Assembly: GCA_023454175.1 (NCBI GenBank)
Contig: JAEXRW010000011.1
Coordinates: 1 to 63,785, forward strand
Length of the DNA: 63,785 nt
Direction of reading: 5' to 3'
Source of the DNA: Bacillota bacterium
GTDB lineage: Bacteria > Bacillota > Clostridia > Christensenellales > JAEXRW01
Part shown: positions 25,987-36,568 of the stretch, in pieces
Position numbering within the stretch: the first letter of the stretch is position 1
How the letters are laid out: each line of letters starts with the position of its first letter
Position numbers and translations under genes: made by a program
The notes under the pieces: generated by a model
Database searches by the model: none
The model's input: the letters and a program-made list of their open reading frames with translations, nothing else
Told to the model about the DNA's origin: nothing

Positions 25987-26754
25987 GTGAGGGTCGCTTT
26001 CACGTGCAATTATTTCGGGGGCAATAGGATACACGAGGCATGTTCAAGAGAGGAATGCGGGTTACCCCGCCGAGCAGACTGCAGCTGCCTGAACTACCGG
26101 GATGCCCTGCAGCAATGCGGATCGGTGGCGGAGCCGGTGTACTGCATCGGGTTCTCGGAAAGCCGGGATGAGCTGGCCGGAAAGGTCTCGCGGATCGTCT
26201 GGGAATACGATGCGCTGGTGCTCACGGGCGGGGGCGATATGGCCTCCCCTTCCTGCTACGATCCGGAGAATTATACCCGCTGTTCCGGCGCCGTGTCCTA
26301 TACCCTGCCCGAGCGGGACGAAATAGAATTCTCCCTGCTGCAGGCCTTCCTCCACGCCGGGAAACCGGTGCTGGGGATCTGCCGGGGTATGCAGCTGGTC
26401 AACTGCTTTTTCGGGGGCACGCTGTATGCGGATCTGGAGGCAAAAGCGCCTCTCCACTCCCCCGCCGTCATGGGCAACGATCTGTACCATTCTGTGGACG
26501 TTCTGCCCGATACGTGGCTGGCCCAGGCAGGGCTTCCGGTGCAGTTGCGGGTGAATAGCCACCACCACCAGGCGGTCTGCCGGGCCGGGGATGGTTTGGT
26601 GATTGACGCCTGGTCGGAGGACGGCGTGGCGGAGGCGATGCATCATACCGGGTATAAAGTCCTCGCCGTGCAGTGGCACCCCGAACGGATCTTCGAGGGT
26701 GATGCGCTGGCGGAGGCATCACTTGCGGTATTCCGCTGTTTCATGTCCATGTGA
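25987..26754 (+). CDS. Class I glutamine amidotransferase-like hydrolase (peptidase C26)
   Basis: A 255-residue protein of the gamma-glutamyl-GABA hydrolase (PuuD) type. The nucleophile elbow is LGICRGMQLVN, the glycine-rich oxyanion region LTGGGDM, and the catalytic His-Glu pair lies in AVQWHPERIFEGD. The substrate is likely a gamma-glutamyl compound. It starts with GTG, with GGAGG six bases upstream. Confidence 0.88.
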   Translation: MRVAFTCNYFGGNRIHEACSREECGLPRRADCSCLNYRDALQQCGSVAEPVYCIGFSESRDELAGKVSRIVWEYDALVLTGGGDMASPSCYDPENYTRCSGAVSYTLPERDEIEFSLLQAFLHAGKPVLGICRGMQLVNCFFGGTLYADLEAKAPLHSPAVMGNDLYHSVDVLPDTWLAQAGLPVQLRVNSHHHQAVCRAGDGLVIDAWSEDGVAEAMHHTGYKVLAVQWHPERIFEGDALAEASLAVFRCFMSM

Positions 26755-26850
26755 CGGATATTTGGCTGTTCCGTTTTCGTTTGTTCACGCTTCAGCGGCA
26801 TGCATGGATATGCCGGCAATAGATGAAAGCAAATGCGGGGATTCGAAGAC

Positions 26851-27258
26851 ATGGAGATTCGCAGATACACGCAGGCCGATGAGGCCGCGCTGATGGCGCT
26901 GATAGAAGGCGAAGGCGAAGATTGGGCCTGCTACTGGGCCCCGGATGCGGCGGAAAATTACAAGCGGCTCCTTATGCGTTCGATAACGTACGTAGCGTAT
27001 GAAGAAGGTGTCCTGTGCGGCTATTCCCGCGCGTACATGGACGGGGATCTCTACATTTTCGTATTGGACCTGCTCGTTACCAAAGCGTACCGGGGGCGTG
27101 AAACAGGCAGGCAGCTCATGGAGCAGCTTTACAGGGACTACACCCGCCATACGGTATATGTGCTGTCGGGCGTGGACGGATACTACAGCAAGCTGGGGTA
27201 CCAAAAAGAGGGTTCGATCTATGCGGTGAACCGTCCCGGCCAGCCTGATGATCTGTAG
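26851..27258 (+). CDS. GNAT family N-acetyltransferase
   Basis: A 135-residue GNAT protein starting MEIRRYTQADEAALMAL. The acetyl-CoA loop is VTKAYRGRETGRQLMEQLY and the C-terminal segment GVDGYYSKLGYQKEG. The substrate is unknown. An upstream in-frame ATG at 26833 is possible but the domain begins at 26851, which has GGGG further upstream. It is followed after 29 bases by the deacetylase gene. Confidence 0.78.
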   Translation: MEIRRYTQADEAALMALIEGEGEDWACYWAPDAAENYKRLLMRSITYVAYEEGVLCGYSRAYMDGDLYIFVLDLLVTKAYRGRETGRQLMEQLYRDYTRHTVYVLSGVDGYYSKLGYQKEGSIYAVNRPGQPDDL

Positions 27259-27287
27259 CATCAGTACGGGATCAAAGGTGCTTATCC

Positions 27288-28004
27288 ATGATTGAATTGA
27301 AACGGTATCGCCTCTTCCCTGCCCTGTCGGTCTTCCTGGCAACCGTGATGCTTTTCGCCGCGGGCTATGCCGTGATGAACGCGCGGTCCTTCCAGTTCTT
27401 TGGAAGGCTCATTTCCCGCGTGGATACTGCAAAGAAAGTGGCCTTCCTCACCTTCGACGACGGGCCCACGGAAAATGCCGGGAGCATCCTGCGTGCGTTG
27501 GACGAACTGGATGTGAAAGCGTCCTTCTTCCTCATCGGGGAAAAGATGGAGGAAAACCCGGCATGGGCGAAGGCCATCCTGGAATCGGGCCATGATATCG
27601 GGAACCACACATACAGCCATCCGCGTATGGTCTTCCACTCCCTCCCCTTCATCCAAAGCGAAGTTGATAAGACCAATGCTATCATCCGGAGCCTGGGATA
27701 CCGGCGGGAGATCTTTTTCCGCCCGCCGGGATGCAAGAAGCTTTTCCTCCTGCCGTGGCACCTGGGGCGGATATGCCAGACCACCGTGACTTGGACGCTG
27801 GAGCCCGAGTCCTGCCCGGCTATTGCGAAGGACGCGCAGTCCATGGCGGATTACACCATCCGGAATATATCAAACGGCGCCATCATCCTGCTGCATCCCA
27901 TGAACGACGGTACGGGCAGGACGATCCAGGCCATCAAGCTGATCGTATCCGGCCTGCGGGACAAGGGCTATACGTTCGAACGGCTGTCCGATGTCGTCCC
28001 TTAG
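27288..28004 (+). CDS. Polysaccharide deacetylase, membrane-anchored (NodB homology)
   Basis: A 238-residue deacetylase with an N-terminal membrane anchor (LFPALSVFLATVMLFAAGYAV) and an extracytoplasmic NodB domain. The motifs appear in order: TFDDGPTENA (catalytic Asp and metal Asp), HTYSHP (metal His), RPPG, and IILLHPM. Relatives include the PdaA and spore cortex N-acetylmuramic acid or N-acetylglucosamine deacetylases; the exact sugar cannot be told. No sporulation promoter is evident. Confidence 0.88.
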   Translation: MIELKRYRLFPALSVFLATVMLFAAGYAVMNARSFQFFGRLISRVDTAKKVAFLTFDDGPTENAGSILRALDELDVKASFFLIGEKMEENPAWAKAILESGHDIGNHTYSHPRMVFHSLPFIQSEVDKTNAIIRSLGYRREIFFRPPGCKKLFLLPWHLGRICQTTVTWTLEPESCPAIAKDAQSMADYTIRNISNGAIILLHPMNDGTGRTIQAIKLIVSGLRDKGYTFERLSDVVP

Positions 28005-28022
28005 GCAGCGATCCCTCAACGT

Positions 28023-28049
28023 GTAGGGACGGCCCTGTGTGGCCGTCCG
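28023..28049 (+). repeat. GGCC-rich palindrome, copy G
   Basis: GTAGGGACGGCC, the loop CTGTGT and GGCCGTCCG. The variable pair is A-T here, so the stem is maintained. It lies 19 bases after the deacetylase stop codon. Confidence 0.85.
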
Positions 28050-28157
28050 CAAGATCCCCTTATACCCCTTTGTGATCCTCGATACAATCAACTCCGGTCA
28101 TGGCGGCCGGGGGCAGGGCAAAGGGACCGTCCATCCATATGGGCGGCCAGTCTTCCG

Positions 28158-28898
28158 TCAGCGCGCGATTCCGGGGATGAGGATATCCGCGAGTGAGGAT
28201 AGGGGTAATTTGAATTCGGGCACGCCGGCTGCGTGTGGGCCGATGGCGTATTCGGGGAAGACGACGATGAGGTCTTTTCCCGTGATATAAAACCACGTCT
28301 TTTCATCCACCGTCCTGAAAGATTCGCTGATGAGGCCCTGCTCGGCGATGCCCTTACGTACCGCCGCGTTTACCAGCTCCACGCCCTTCTTTCTGTTGAT
28401 AAATATCTCCGGCAGGGTGAGGACGCGCGCGGGCTGCGTATTCAGTATGTTATAAAACACCGCATCCGTTTCACCGTGGACGCCTCCGGTATAAAGGTCC
28501 AGGCGCTGGGACATGCAGAGGAGTACGCCGTCATTGAAGTACACCTGCAGCCTTGCGTCCAGCGAATGCGGGAACCAGGGACGGGATGGGTCGCGCACTT
28601 TGTATGCAGTCTGCGCGGAAGAGGCGAGGGCATCTATACGGTGCTGCAGTTCACGTTTCGCCGAAGCATTGAACACCTTTTCAAAGGCGGCATCCCGCAT
28701 GTCGGCTACTTTGGGATACGCGGCATGGACCGTATAAGCGGGGTCCTCCAGGATGACGGCCTGTATGGCTACCGGGATGGGAGTATCCGGCGCTGATACT
28801 TCCATGGAGGCACTGCCCAGCTTACCCAAAAGGAGAGCGGACAGCAGCGTGATTACAGCCATGGAAAAGGAAGCGGCCATGACAGTCGTTGTACGCAT
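28158..28898 (-). CDS. DUF3298-domain exported protein
   Basis: A 246-residue protein with an N-terminal signal or anchor helix (MAASFSMAVITLLSALLLG) and a C-terminal DUF3298 domain (ITGKDLIVVFPEYAIGPHAAG) preceded by a DUF4163-like part (YTGGVHGETDAVFYNIL). Such domains occur in exported proteins and in anti-sigma factor RsiV, where they bind lysozyme. It is a paralog of the next gene upstream, from which it is 15 bases away, suggesting a tandem duplication and one operon. Confidence 0.8.
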   Translation of the reverse strand: MRTTTVMAASFSMAVITLLSALLLGKLGSASMEVSAPDTPIPVAIQAVILEDPAYTVHAAYPKVADMRDAAFEKVFNASAKRELQHRIDALASSAQTAYKVRDPSRPWFPHSLDARLQVYFNDGVLLCMSQRLDLYTGGVHGETDAVFYNILNTQPARVLTLPEIFINRKKGVELVNAAVRKGIAEQGLISESFRTVDEKTWFYITGKDLIVVFPEYAIGPHAAGVPEFKLPLSSLADILIPGIAR

Positions 28899-28913
28899 GG
28901 TGCACCCCCTTTT

Positions 28914-29753
28914 TTACCGCGCGATGCCGGGGATGAGGATATCGGAGAGGGAGGTCAGGGGTATCTTGAATTCGGGTTCGCCCGCCGCATACGGGGCGAT
29001 GGCGTATTCGGGGAAGACGATCACGAGGTCGGGCCTTTCGATATAAAACCAGGTCTTATCGTCCACCGTTTTGAAGGTATCGGGGAAAAAATAATCCTCC
29101 TTGCCCATTTGTGCTTTTATCTGCCGGTTGATCCGCTCGATGCCCTTCGCCGGGTCTGTGAAGATTCGGGGCAGGGTGAGGGAACGGGCGGGCAGGGTAT
29201 TGAGCACGTTGGTGTAGATGCCGTCCGAGATGCCGTGGGCCCCGCCGGTATAAGTATAGAATCGGTTCGTCATGGAGAGCAGCGTGCCGTCGTTGGTGTG
29301 GACGGAGATGTTGGCGTCGAGGGTAAATTGATTGAAGGGGAAATCCCGTTCCTTTGCCTCCTTGTGAAAGGCCTTCGCCTGCGCCTGCAGCTCCTTCACC
29401 CGCGCCAGCATGCCGTTTTTCGCCTGTTCGTTCATGTCCTTTTCAAAAGGCCGGTCCTTCATGCCCGAGACCACCGGGTAGAGGGTGTGGATCTCCACGT
29501 ATTTGTCCTCCACCGCCACGGTCTGAACCGCCACCGGGAGCGGCATCGCGGTCGGCGCGGGTGTGGCGGGGGCGGCAGCCGATGGTGAAGGCATGGGCGC
29601 GGCGATCGGTACCACGGTGAAGGTCGCCGTTCCCGCCTGGAGGCTCGCGGGGACGGGGGCGGCGGTGGGCGTGGCGGTACCTCCGCATGCGGCCAGGCAT
29701 GTTACGGCCATGATAACGGCGGTAGCAACGGCAAGTTTCCTTTGAATATCCAT
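28914..29753 (-). CDS. DUF3298-domain lipoprotein
   Basis: A 279-residue paralog of the neighbouring gene. It has a lipobox (CLAAC, Cys about residue 23), an Ala/Pro/Thr-rich linker to about residue 70, and then DUF4163/DUF3298 regions (YTGGAHGISDGIYTNVLNT ... DLVIVFPEYAIAPYAAG). Both proteins end SDILIPGIAR or ADILIPGIAR. It is divergent from glnS; its role is unknown, possibly a lysozyme or peptidoglycan-fragment binder by analogy with RsiV, but without a sigma factor nearby. Confidence 0.82.
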   Translation of the reverse strand: MDIQRKLAVATAVIMAVTCLAACGGTATPTAAPVPASLQAGTATFTVVPIAAPMPSPSAAAPATPAPTAMPLPVAVQTVAVEDKYVEIHTLYPVVSGMKDRPFEKDMNEQAKNGMLARVKELQAQAKAFHKEAKERDFPFNQFTLDANISVHTNDGTLLSMTNRFYTYTGGAHGISDGIYTNVLNTLPARSLTLPRIFTDPAKGIERINRQIKAQMGKEDYFFPDTFKTVDDKTWFYIERPDLVIVFPEYAIAPYAAGEPEFKIPLTSLSDILIPGIAR

Positions 29754-29845
29754 ATCCGTACGGGCAATACGCCCTGTGCCCCTTTCGAAACCGCATGTAT
29801 GGCATCTTTACGTTGCTGATGGTTGTACCCCGCCGGTATGCGCGG

Positions 29846-29874
29846 TTGTATACCGATGGATTTTGTGGTAATAT
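29846..29874 (+). promoter_or_regulatory. Putative promoter of glnS
   Basis: TTGTAT, 17 bases, TAATAT. It leaves a leader of about 95 bases. I see no T-box specifier or antiterminator in the leader. Confidence 0.5.
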
Positions 29875-29973
29875 ATATGGCTATGAACGGCATGAATATG
29901 CTTTGATAAAATCCTGTACTGTGCATGCGGAAGATCCTGCATGGGCGGGAAAAAGAAAGGGGAACGGCACACC

Positions 29974-31656
<1,683 letters not shown>

Positions 31657-31690
31657 TGGCATAAAAGGCCATATTGATATCAGGGGGCGG

Positions 31691-32302
31691 ATGCGTTTGG
31701 AAATAGACCTGGGCACGTTGGAAGCAAGGCATGCGCATGATTTGATGACGAGCTGCATCATCCCCAGGCCCATCGCATGGGTATCGTCCATCGGCTCCGA
31801 TGGGGAAATCAATCTCGCCCCGTTCAGCTTTTTCACCGGGGTGTCCTGGTCCCCGCCGGTACTGGCGTTTTCGGTGGTCAACCGGGCTGATGGGACGATG
31901 AAGGATACCGCCGTAAATATCCGCCGGACGAAAGAGTTTGTGGTCAATATCGTTTCAACCGGTCTGCTCAAAATGATGGAGAGTTCCGCCAGGCCCATTC
32001 CGTATGGGGAAGACCTGGCCAGCATAGAGGGGATCCATCTGGAGCCTTGCCAGACGGTAAAGCCATGCCGCATCCGGGAAGCTCCTGCCTGCTACGAGTG
32101 CAGGCTGGAAAAGATCGTTACCCTGGGCGAAGGCCCGAATACGGCCAACCTGATCCTGGGCCGGGTATTGCTGATGCATGTAAGAGATGATTTGCTTGTA
32201 AACGGGCGTGAGGTGGACTGGCGGGGCCTGGACGCGCTCGGCAGGCTCAGCGGCAGCCGGTACTGCACCATCGATTCTGTTATCGAAAGCGATACCAATT
32301 GA
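31691..32302 (+). CDS. Flavin reductase family protein
   Basis: A 203-residue FMN-binding split-barrel protein. The start RLEIDLGTLEARHAHDLM, then IIPRPIAWVSSIGSDGEINLAPFSFF and FSVVNRADGTMKDTAVNIRRTKEFVVNIV, matches the flavin reductase-like (FlRed) family, which reduces FMN with NAD(P)H or binds FMN. It sits between the two tRNA synthetases with short gaps (34 and 38 bases), so it may share their transcript; no functional tie to translation is known. GGGGGCGG precedes the ATG. Confidence 0.87.
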   Translation: MRLEIDLGTLEARHAHDLMTSCIIPRPIAWVSSIGSDGEINLAPFSFFTGVSWSPPVLAFSVVNRADGTMKDTAVNIRRTKEFVVNIVSTGLLKMMESSARPIPYGEDLASIEGIHLEPCQTVKPCRIREAPACYECRLEKIVTLGEGPNTANLILGRVLLMHVRDDLLVNGREVDWRGLDALGRLSGSRYCTIDSVIESDTN

Positions 32303-32340
32303 TATAGGAACGCATGATTATAACCACCACGGAGGAGAAA

Positions 32341-33795
32341 ATGGAAGTTCGCACAAGGTTTGCACCCAGCCCCACGGGCTACTTACATATCGGCGGTCTG
32401 CGCACGGCGCTCTACGCGTGGCTCTTCGCGAAAAAGAATAACGGTACGTTCGTCCTGCGCATCGAGGATACCGACCAGGAGCGTTATGTGGAAGGGTCTG
32501 TCGAGATCATCTATTCCACGCTGCGCGCGGCGGGGCTCACGTACGGCGAAGGCCCGGACGTGGGGGGCGGCTACGGACCCTACATCCAGAGCGAGCGCAA
32601 GCACCGGGGCATCTACAAGCATTACGCGGAGGAACTGGTGAGAAGGGGCGGGGCGTATTACTGCTTCTGCACCAAGGAGCGGCTGGACAGCGTCCGTGAA
32701 GAAACGGAAATGGGCGGCGGCACGTTCAAATACGACAAGCACTGCCTGCACTTGTCCGAAGAGGAAGTGAAATCGCGGCTGGAGGCCGGGGAGCCTTACG
32801 TTATAAGGCAGAATATCCCCGAGGAAGGCACCACGACTTTTTCGGACCTGATCTACGGCGATATCACCGTGGAGAATGCCACCTTGGACGATAACGTGCT
32901 CCTGAAATCCGACGGCATGCCCACGTATAATTTCGCAAATGTGGTGGACGACCACCTCATGGGCATCACGCATATCATCCGCGGAACGGAATACCTCTCC
33001 AGCACGCCGAAATACAACATGCTTTATGCAGGCTTCGGCTGGGATATCCCGCAGTATATCCACCTGCCGCCTGTCATGAAGGACGCGCACCGCAAGCTTT
33101 CCAAGCGCCACGGCGATGCATCCTTCGAAGATTTCACGTCAAAAGGCTACCTGCCCGATGCCATCGTGAACTATATCGCCCTGCTGGGGTGGAACCCGGG
33201 GTATAACCAGGAGATATTCACGCTATCTGAACTCGCGGAGGCGTTTTCCCTCGAAGGCATCAGCAAATCCCCCGCGATCTTTGATGTGGAGAAGCTTACG
33301 TGGATGAACGGGGAATACATCCGCAAACTCATGCCCGAAGAATTCAAGGCCGTTGCCATGCCGTGGTACGAAAAGGCTGGCGTTGCGGCATTCGACCTGG
33401 ACATCATCGGGGGAATGATCCAGCCCCGGCTGGAGCGTCTGGGGCAGATCGGCGAGAAGCTGGCGTTTCTACTGGAGCTGCCGGATTACGATATCTCCCT
33501 GTATGAGCATAAAAAAATGAAGACCGACCCAGGTTTGGCGAAAACGTGCATTGGCAAGGCGCGGGAACTGCTTGTATCCATGGCCCGATGGGAACCAACG
33601 GCATTGCATGATTCCCTCATCGATCTGGCAACAGAGATGGGTGTGAAAAACGGGCAGCTGCTGTTCTCCGTGCGCATCGCGTTGACCGGTACCGAAGTCA
33701 CGCCAGGCGGGGCTATCGAGGCCGCGGCGCTGCTGGGCAGGGAAGAATCGCTCAGAAGGATCGGCGTTGCGCTGGATAAATTATCAGGGGCTTAA
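32341..33795 (+). CDS. gltX: Glutamyl-tRNA synthetase
   Basis: A 484-residue class Ic synthetase. The start MEVRTRFAPSPTGYLHIGGLRTALYAWLFAKK contains the HIGH motif, and KLSKRHGDASFEDF is the KMSKS motif. The C-terminal helical domain binds the tRNA-Glu anticodon. GGAGG lies just before the ATG at 32341; an earlier in-frame ATG at 32314 has none. The discriminating nature (tRNA-Glu only versus both) would be expected since GlnRS is encoded upstream. Confidence 0.96.
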   Translation: MEVRTRFAPSPTGYLHIGGLRTALYAWLFAKKNNGTFVLRIEDTDQERYVEGSVEIIYSTLRAAGLTYGEGPDVGGGYGPYIQSERKHRGIYKHYAEELVRRGGAYYCFCTKERLDSVREETEMGGGTFKYDKHCLHLSEEEVKSRLEAGEPYVIRQNIPEEGTTTFSDLIYGDITVENATLDDNVLLKSDGMPTYNFANVVDDHLMGITHIIRGTEYLSSTPKYNMLYAGFGWDIPQYIHLPPVMKDAHRKLSKRHGDASFEDFTSKGYLPDAIVNYIALLGWNPGYNQEIFTLSELAEAFSLEGISKSPAIFDVEKLTWMNGEYIRKLMPEEFKAVAMPWYEKAGVAAFDLDIIGGMIQPRLERLGQIGEKLAFLLELPDYDISLYEHKKMKTDPGLAKTCIGKARELLVSMARWEPTALHDSLIDLATEMGVKNGQLLFSVRIALTGTEVTPGGAIEAAALLGREESLRRIGVALDKLSGA

Positions 33796-33870
33796 GAATG
33801 TACAAAACGAAATTGTACAATTAAGGTATGCCCCATTTAGGGGCATATTTTGTTTTGGGGGGCAAAACCC

Positions 33871-34323
33871 ATGCGGATACGAAAGGCAAACCCGGAAGAT
33901 GCGGACGTTCTGACGGCCTTGTCCATGCGCTCGAAAGCGCACTGGGGGTACGATGCGGCTTTCATGGAGGCGTGCAGGGAGTCCCTGCGCGTGCCGAAAG
34001 ACGCCATTGAAAAGTACCTCACCTATGTGGTCGAAGACGGGGACAGGGTCGCGGGCTTTTTCATGCTCACGGAAGAGGAAGGCTGCGGGCATTACCTGGA
34101 GTCCATGTTCGTGGACCCGGATTTTATCGGCCGGGGCATGGGCAGGCTCATTTGGGATAAACTGATCGAAGTGGCAAAGGTGGAAGGCATCCATGAATTC
34201 ATCCTGGACGCGGACCCGCACGCGGAAGGCTTCTACCAGCACATGGGCGCCGTGCGCATCGGCGAACACGAATCCTCCACGTTCCCCGGGCGGATGCTGC
34301 CACGGATGAAGGTCACGCTGTAG
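33871..34323 (+). CDS. GNAT family N-acetyltransferase
   Basis: A 150-residue GNAT protein. The start MRIRKANPEDADVLTALSMRSKAHWGYD is typical of a branch annotated in many bacteria, the acetyl-CoA loop is VDPDFIGRGMGRLIWDKLI, and the C-terminus has AEGFYQHMGAVRIGEHES. The substrate is unknown. A G-run (TGGGGGGC) precedes the ATG at 33871. Confidence 0.82.
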   Translation: MRIRKANPEDADVLTALSMRSKAHWGYDAAFMEACRESLRVPKDAIEKYLTYVVEDGDRVAGFFMLTEEEGCGHYLESMFVDPDFIGRGMGRLIWDKLIEVAKVEGIHEFILDADPHAEGFYQHMGAVRIGEHESSTFPGRMLPRMKVTL

Positions 34324-34377
34324 GCATCTTGAGTCATATCCATCATTTAATTACATGCAGCATTGGAGGGGTATCCC

Positions 34378-34989
34378 ATGGAAACCATGACGCATACGGA
34401 TTTTGAAGCCCTGCTGAAAGGCTCCTTCGGCCAGTATTACGAGGGAAGATGGGCGTACTTCAGCGAGGTCATCGGTATCATCCGGCAGCAGGATGATATC
34501 AAAAGCGTGCTGGAGCTGGGGCCGTCTTTCCAGACGGTGGTGAAAGGCTGCGACATCATGGTGCGGCCCGAGCATGACGTGTGGGGCAGGCCCGAAAAGT
34601 ACGCTAGACAGTACGAGCACGACGCGACGGTCACGCCCTGGCCGGTAGCGGACAAACAATATGACCTTTTCATCGCGCTGCAGGTGTGGGAACACCTGGG
34701 TCCCCGGCAGAAGGAAGCTTTCAAAGAAGTGGTGCGCATTTCGAAGATGGCGGTCCTGAGCTTCCCCTATATGTGGATCTGCCCGGAGGACGACCCGAAT
34801 TATCCCGAGCATCATATGATCGACGAAAGCATCATCGCGGAGTGGACCCTGCACATCCCGCCCGTGAAAACAGTCAAAATACCGCGCACGGGGGATCGGG
34901 TATCGAAAGGCCCGCGGATCATCTATTTCTGGAGTTTTGATATGAGGCATATGGAGACGAAGATGAATGTAGAATACAACAATTATTAA
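34378..34989 (+). CDS. SAM-dependent methyltransferase-like protein
   Basis: A 203-residue protein. The middle contains SVLELGPSFQTVVKG, a motif I-like glycine site, and ADKQYDLFIALQVWEHLGPRQKEAFKEVVRI, the motif IV-VI region of class I methyltransferases that act on small molecules. The substrate is unknown. GGAGGGG lies nine bases upstream of the ATG. The gene borders the AT-rich insertion of the next entry. Confidence 0.72.
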   Translation: METMTHTDFEALLKGSFGQYYEGRWAYFSEVIGIIRQQDDIKSVLELGPSFQTVVKGCDIMVRPEHDVWGRPEKYARQYEHDATVTPWPVADKQYDLFIALQVWEHLGPRQKEAFKEVVRISKMAVLSFPYMWICPEDDPNYPEHHMIDESIIAEWTLHIPPVKTVKIPRTGDRVSKGPRIIYFWSFDMRHMETKMNVEYNNY

Positions 34990-35038
34990 CATTATGATAT
35001 AATGTATCCATATAGTGCCAACGATGGAGGCGATTCCG

Positions 35039-35935
35039 ATGTCGATTGTTGAGCATATGATGTCAGTTAATAGTAAAATAGACAGTGAACTTCAAAAGAA
35101 GATTACTAAGTTTCTTTTCCCGCTTGATCGAGAGATTAAACAAGTTGCAAATGAGAAAAAGATACCTTACTCGCGAATAGGCTTCTTAAAGCTATGCAGA
35201 GTTTTGGTTTTTGTTGATTTGATAAATATATATGTTGTTGGTACCAATGTCAATGCAGGAGGAATGCATAGTATATATTTTGGCGAAGATCAGAACGGGC
35301 AAATTGCCCGAAACATACAAGCTGTTTTTATGGCTGCTGAAATAGAGTTGGCTTTTGAAAAGCCTTTTGGATTATGGTTCCCGCGTAATCTTCTAGAACT
35401 ATCTGCCGATGACCAAAAGGCAAATGCACGGCAAATTGCTGTGGATTATGTACAAAAAGTTATAATTGAGAATGAGAAGACGGAGAGGATAGTGAGAATT
35501 AACCCTATTTTTCAAGCTAGGGAGATACTAATTAACGAAAGTCTAATATTTTGTTTATCTCCCTTTAGCGATCCTTATAATATTATTTTTTCAGATCATA
35601 TAAAGCCAGTAGTGAGTGGCATAAACCCAGTGTTTACATGTGTCCGAGCGGATAATATTTTTGATAACAAACCCATAATGGAAGATATCTGGGTTAAAAT
35701 AAACCAAGCAAAGATTATCATATCTGATTTATCTGGAAAGAACCCCAACGTATTTTATGAAACCGGAATAGCTCATACTGTAGGAAAAGAAGTCATCCTT
35801 ATTACTCAATCAATGGATGATGTTCCTTTTGACCTTAAGCATTTACGTTGCATCGTATATGAATATACTCCCAGAGGAATGAGCAATTTTGAAGTTGAAC
35901 TACGAGCTACTTTGACTACCATACTATCTCGATGA
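35039..35935 (+). CDS. TIR/deoxyribosyltransferase-like domain protein, AT-rich
   Basis: A 298-residue protein. Residues 1-160 are helical and unrecognised. Residues about 168-278 form a Rossmann-like domain: IFCLSPFSDPY, DNIFDNKPIMEDIWVKI, AKIIISDLSGKNPNVFYETGIAH, then KEVILITQSMDDVPFDLKHLRCIVYEY. The layout with an Asp after the second strand and Glu241 in FYETG matches the nucleoside 2-deoxyribosyltransferase/TIR-like superfamily, some members of which cleave NAD or nucleotides in antiphage systems. Base composition is clearly lower in GC than all neighbours. GGAGG precedes the ATG. It is a stand-alone gene, so a defence role is only a hypothesis. Confidence 0.6.
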   Translation: MSIVEHMMSVNSKIDSELQKKITKFLFPLDREIKQVANEKKIPYSRIGFLKLCRVLVFVDLINIYVVGTNVNAGGMHSIYFGEDQNGQIARNIQAVFMAAEIELAFEKPFGLWFPRNLLELSADDQKANARQIAVDYVQKVIIENEKTERIVRINPIFQAREILINESLIFCLSPFSDPYNIIFSDHIKPVVSGINPVFTCVRADNIFDNKPIMEDIWVKINQAKIIISDLSGKNPNVFYETGIAHTVGKEVILITQSMDDVPFDLKHLRCIVYEYTPRGMSNFEVELRATLTTILSR

Positions 35936-36240
35936 TCTTATTAGGAAGATATTCTATCGTAAATATATTTTTTTATATCTGATAACGTAAAAGAATAAGT
36001 AATTAGCCATTTTATGTATTATTGTGGTATATTTCCCTTCCATACAGCGCTCAACGGCCATCCATTCTCAAAAATCGTTGTTGAAAGCATGTCTTCCTTG
36101 TGATAATATTACATATTGCCGCACCATGTCATGCGCGACGCATCCATTATGGATAGCAGAACGTAAGACGGGTGATTTACGGCAAATACCATCCTTGCTC
36201 CGCATCTATTGCGGGGCCGCATAGTCCAGAAGGAGGTGAA
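35936..36240 (+). other. Intergenic leader upstream of rpsF
   Basis: A 305-base gap, AT-rich on the left (tail of the acquired gene) and normal on the right. GATAATATTA near 36103 could be a -10 box. A small hairpin, CCGC / GCGG, at 36200-36214 followed by GGCCGC lies where S6:S18-binding leaders occur in other bacteria, but I cannot confirm it. Confidence 0.3.
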
Positions 36241-36534
36241 ATGACTATGAACAAGTACGAAGCGCTTTACATTATAAGGAGCGCAACGGAAGAGGAAGCC
36301 CGCAAACAGCTCATCGAAAAGTTTGCGGAGGTGGTCAGAAGCAACGGCGGCGAAGTGGAAGGGACCGACGAGTGGGGCATGAAAAGGCTCGCCTATCCCA
36401 TTGATAAGCAGACCGACGGCTACTACGTGCTGATGAACTTCACCGCTCCGTCCGAGGTCCCCATGGAACTCGAACGCAACTTCCAGATCACCGACGACGT
36501 ACTGAGATATCTGGTCACGCTCAGGCAGAAGTGA
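36241..36534 (+). CDS. rpsF: Ribosomal protein bS6
   Basis: A 97-residue bS6 of the 30S subunit, partner of bS18. The start MTMNKYEALYIIRSATEEE and the segment GMKRLAYPIDKQTDGYYVLMNF are diagnostic. The ribosome site AAGGAGG stands before the ATG at 36241. It leads the rpsF-ssb-rpsR block and is followed by ssb after 34 bases. Confidence 0.96.
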   Translation: MTMNKYEALYIIRSATEEEARKQLIEKFAEVVRSNGGEVEGTDEWGMKRLAYPIDKQTDGYYVLMNFTAPSEVPMELERNFQITDDVLRYLVTLRQK

Positions 36535-36568
36535 TAGCGCGCAAGCGCCTTTTGTGGAGGTCAAAAAC

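Noticed and set aside
29875..29973. T-box leader before glnS
   Set aside because: No specifier loop, T-box sequence or antiterminator/terminator pair visible.
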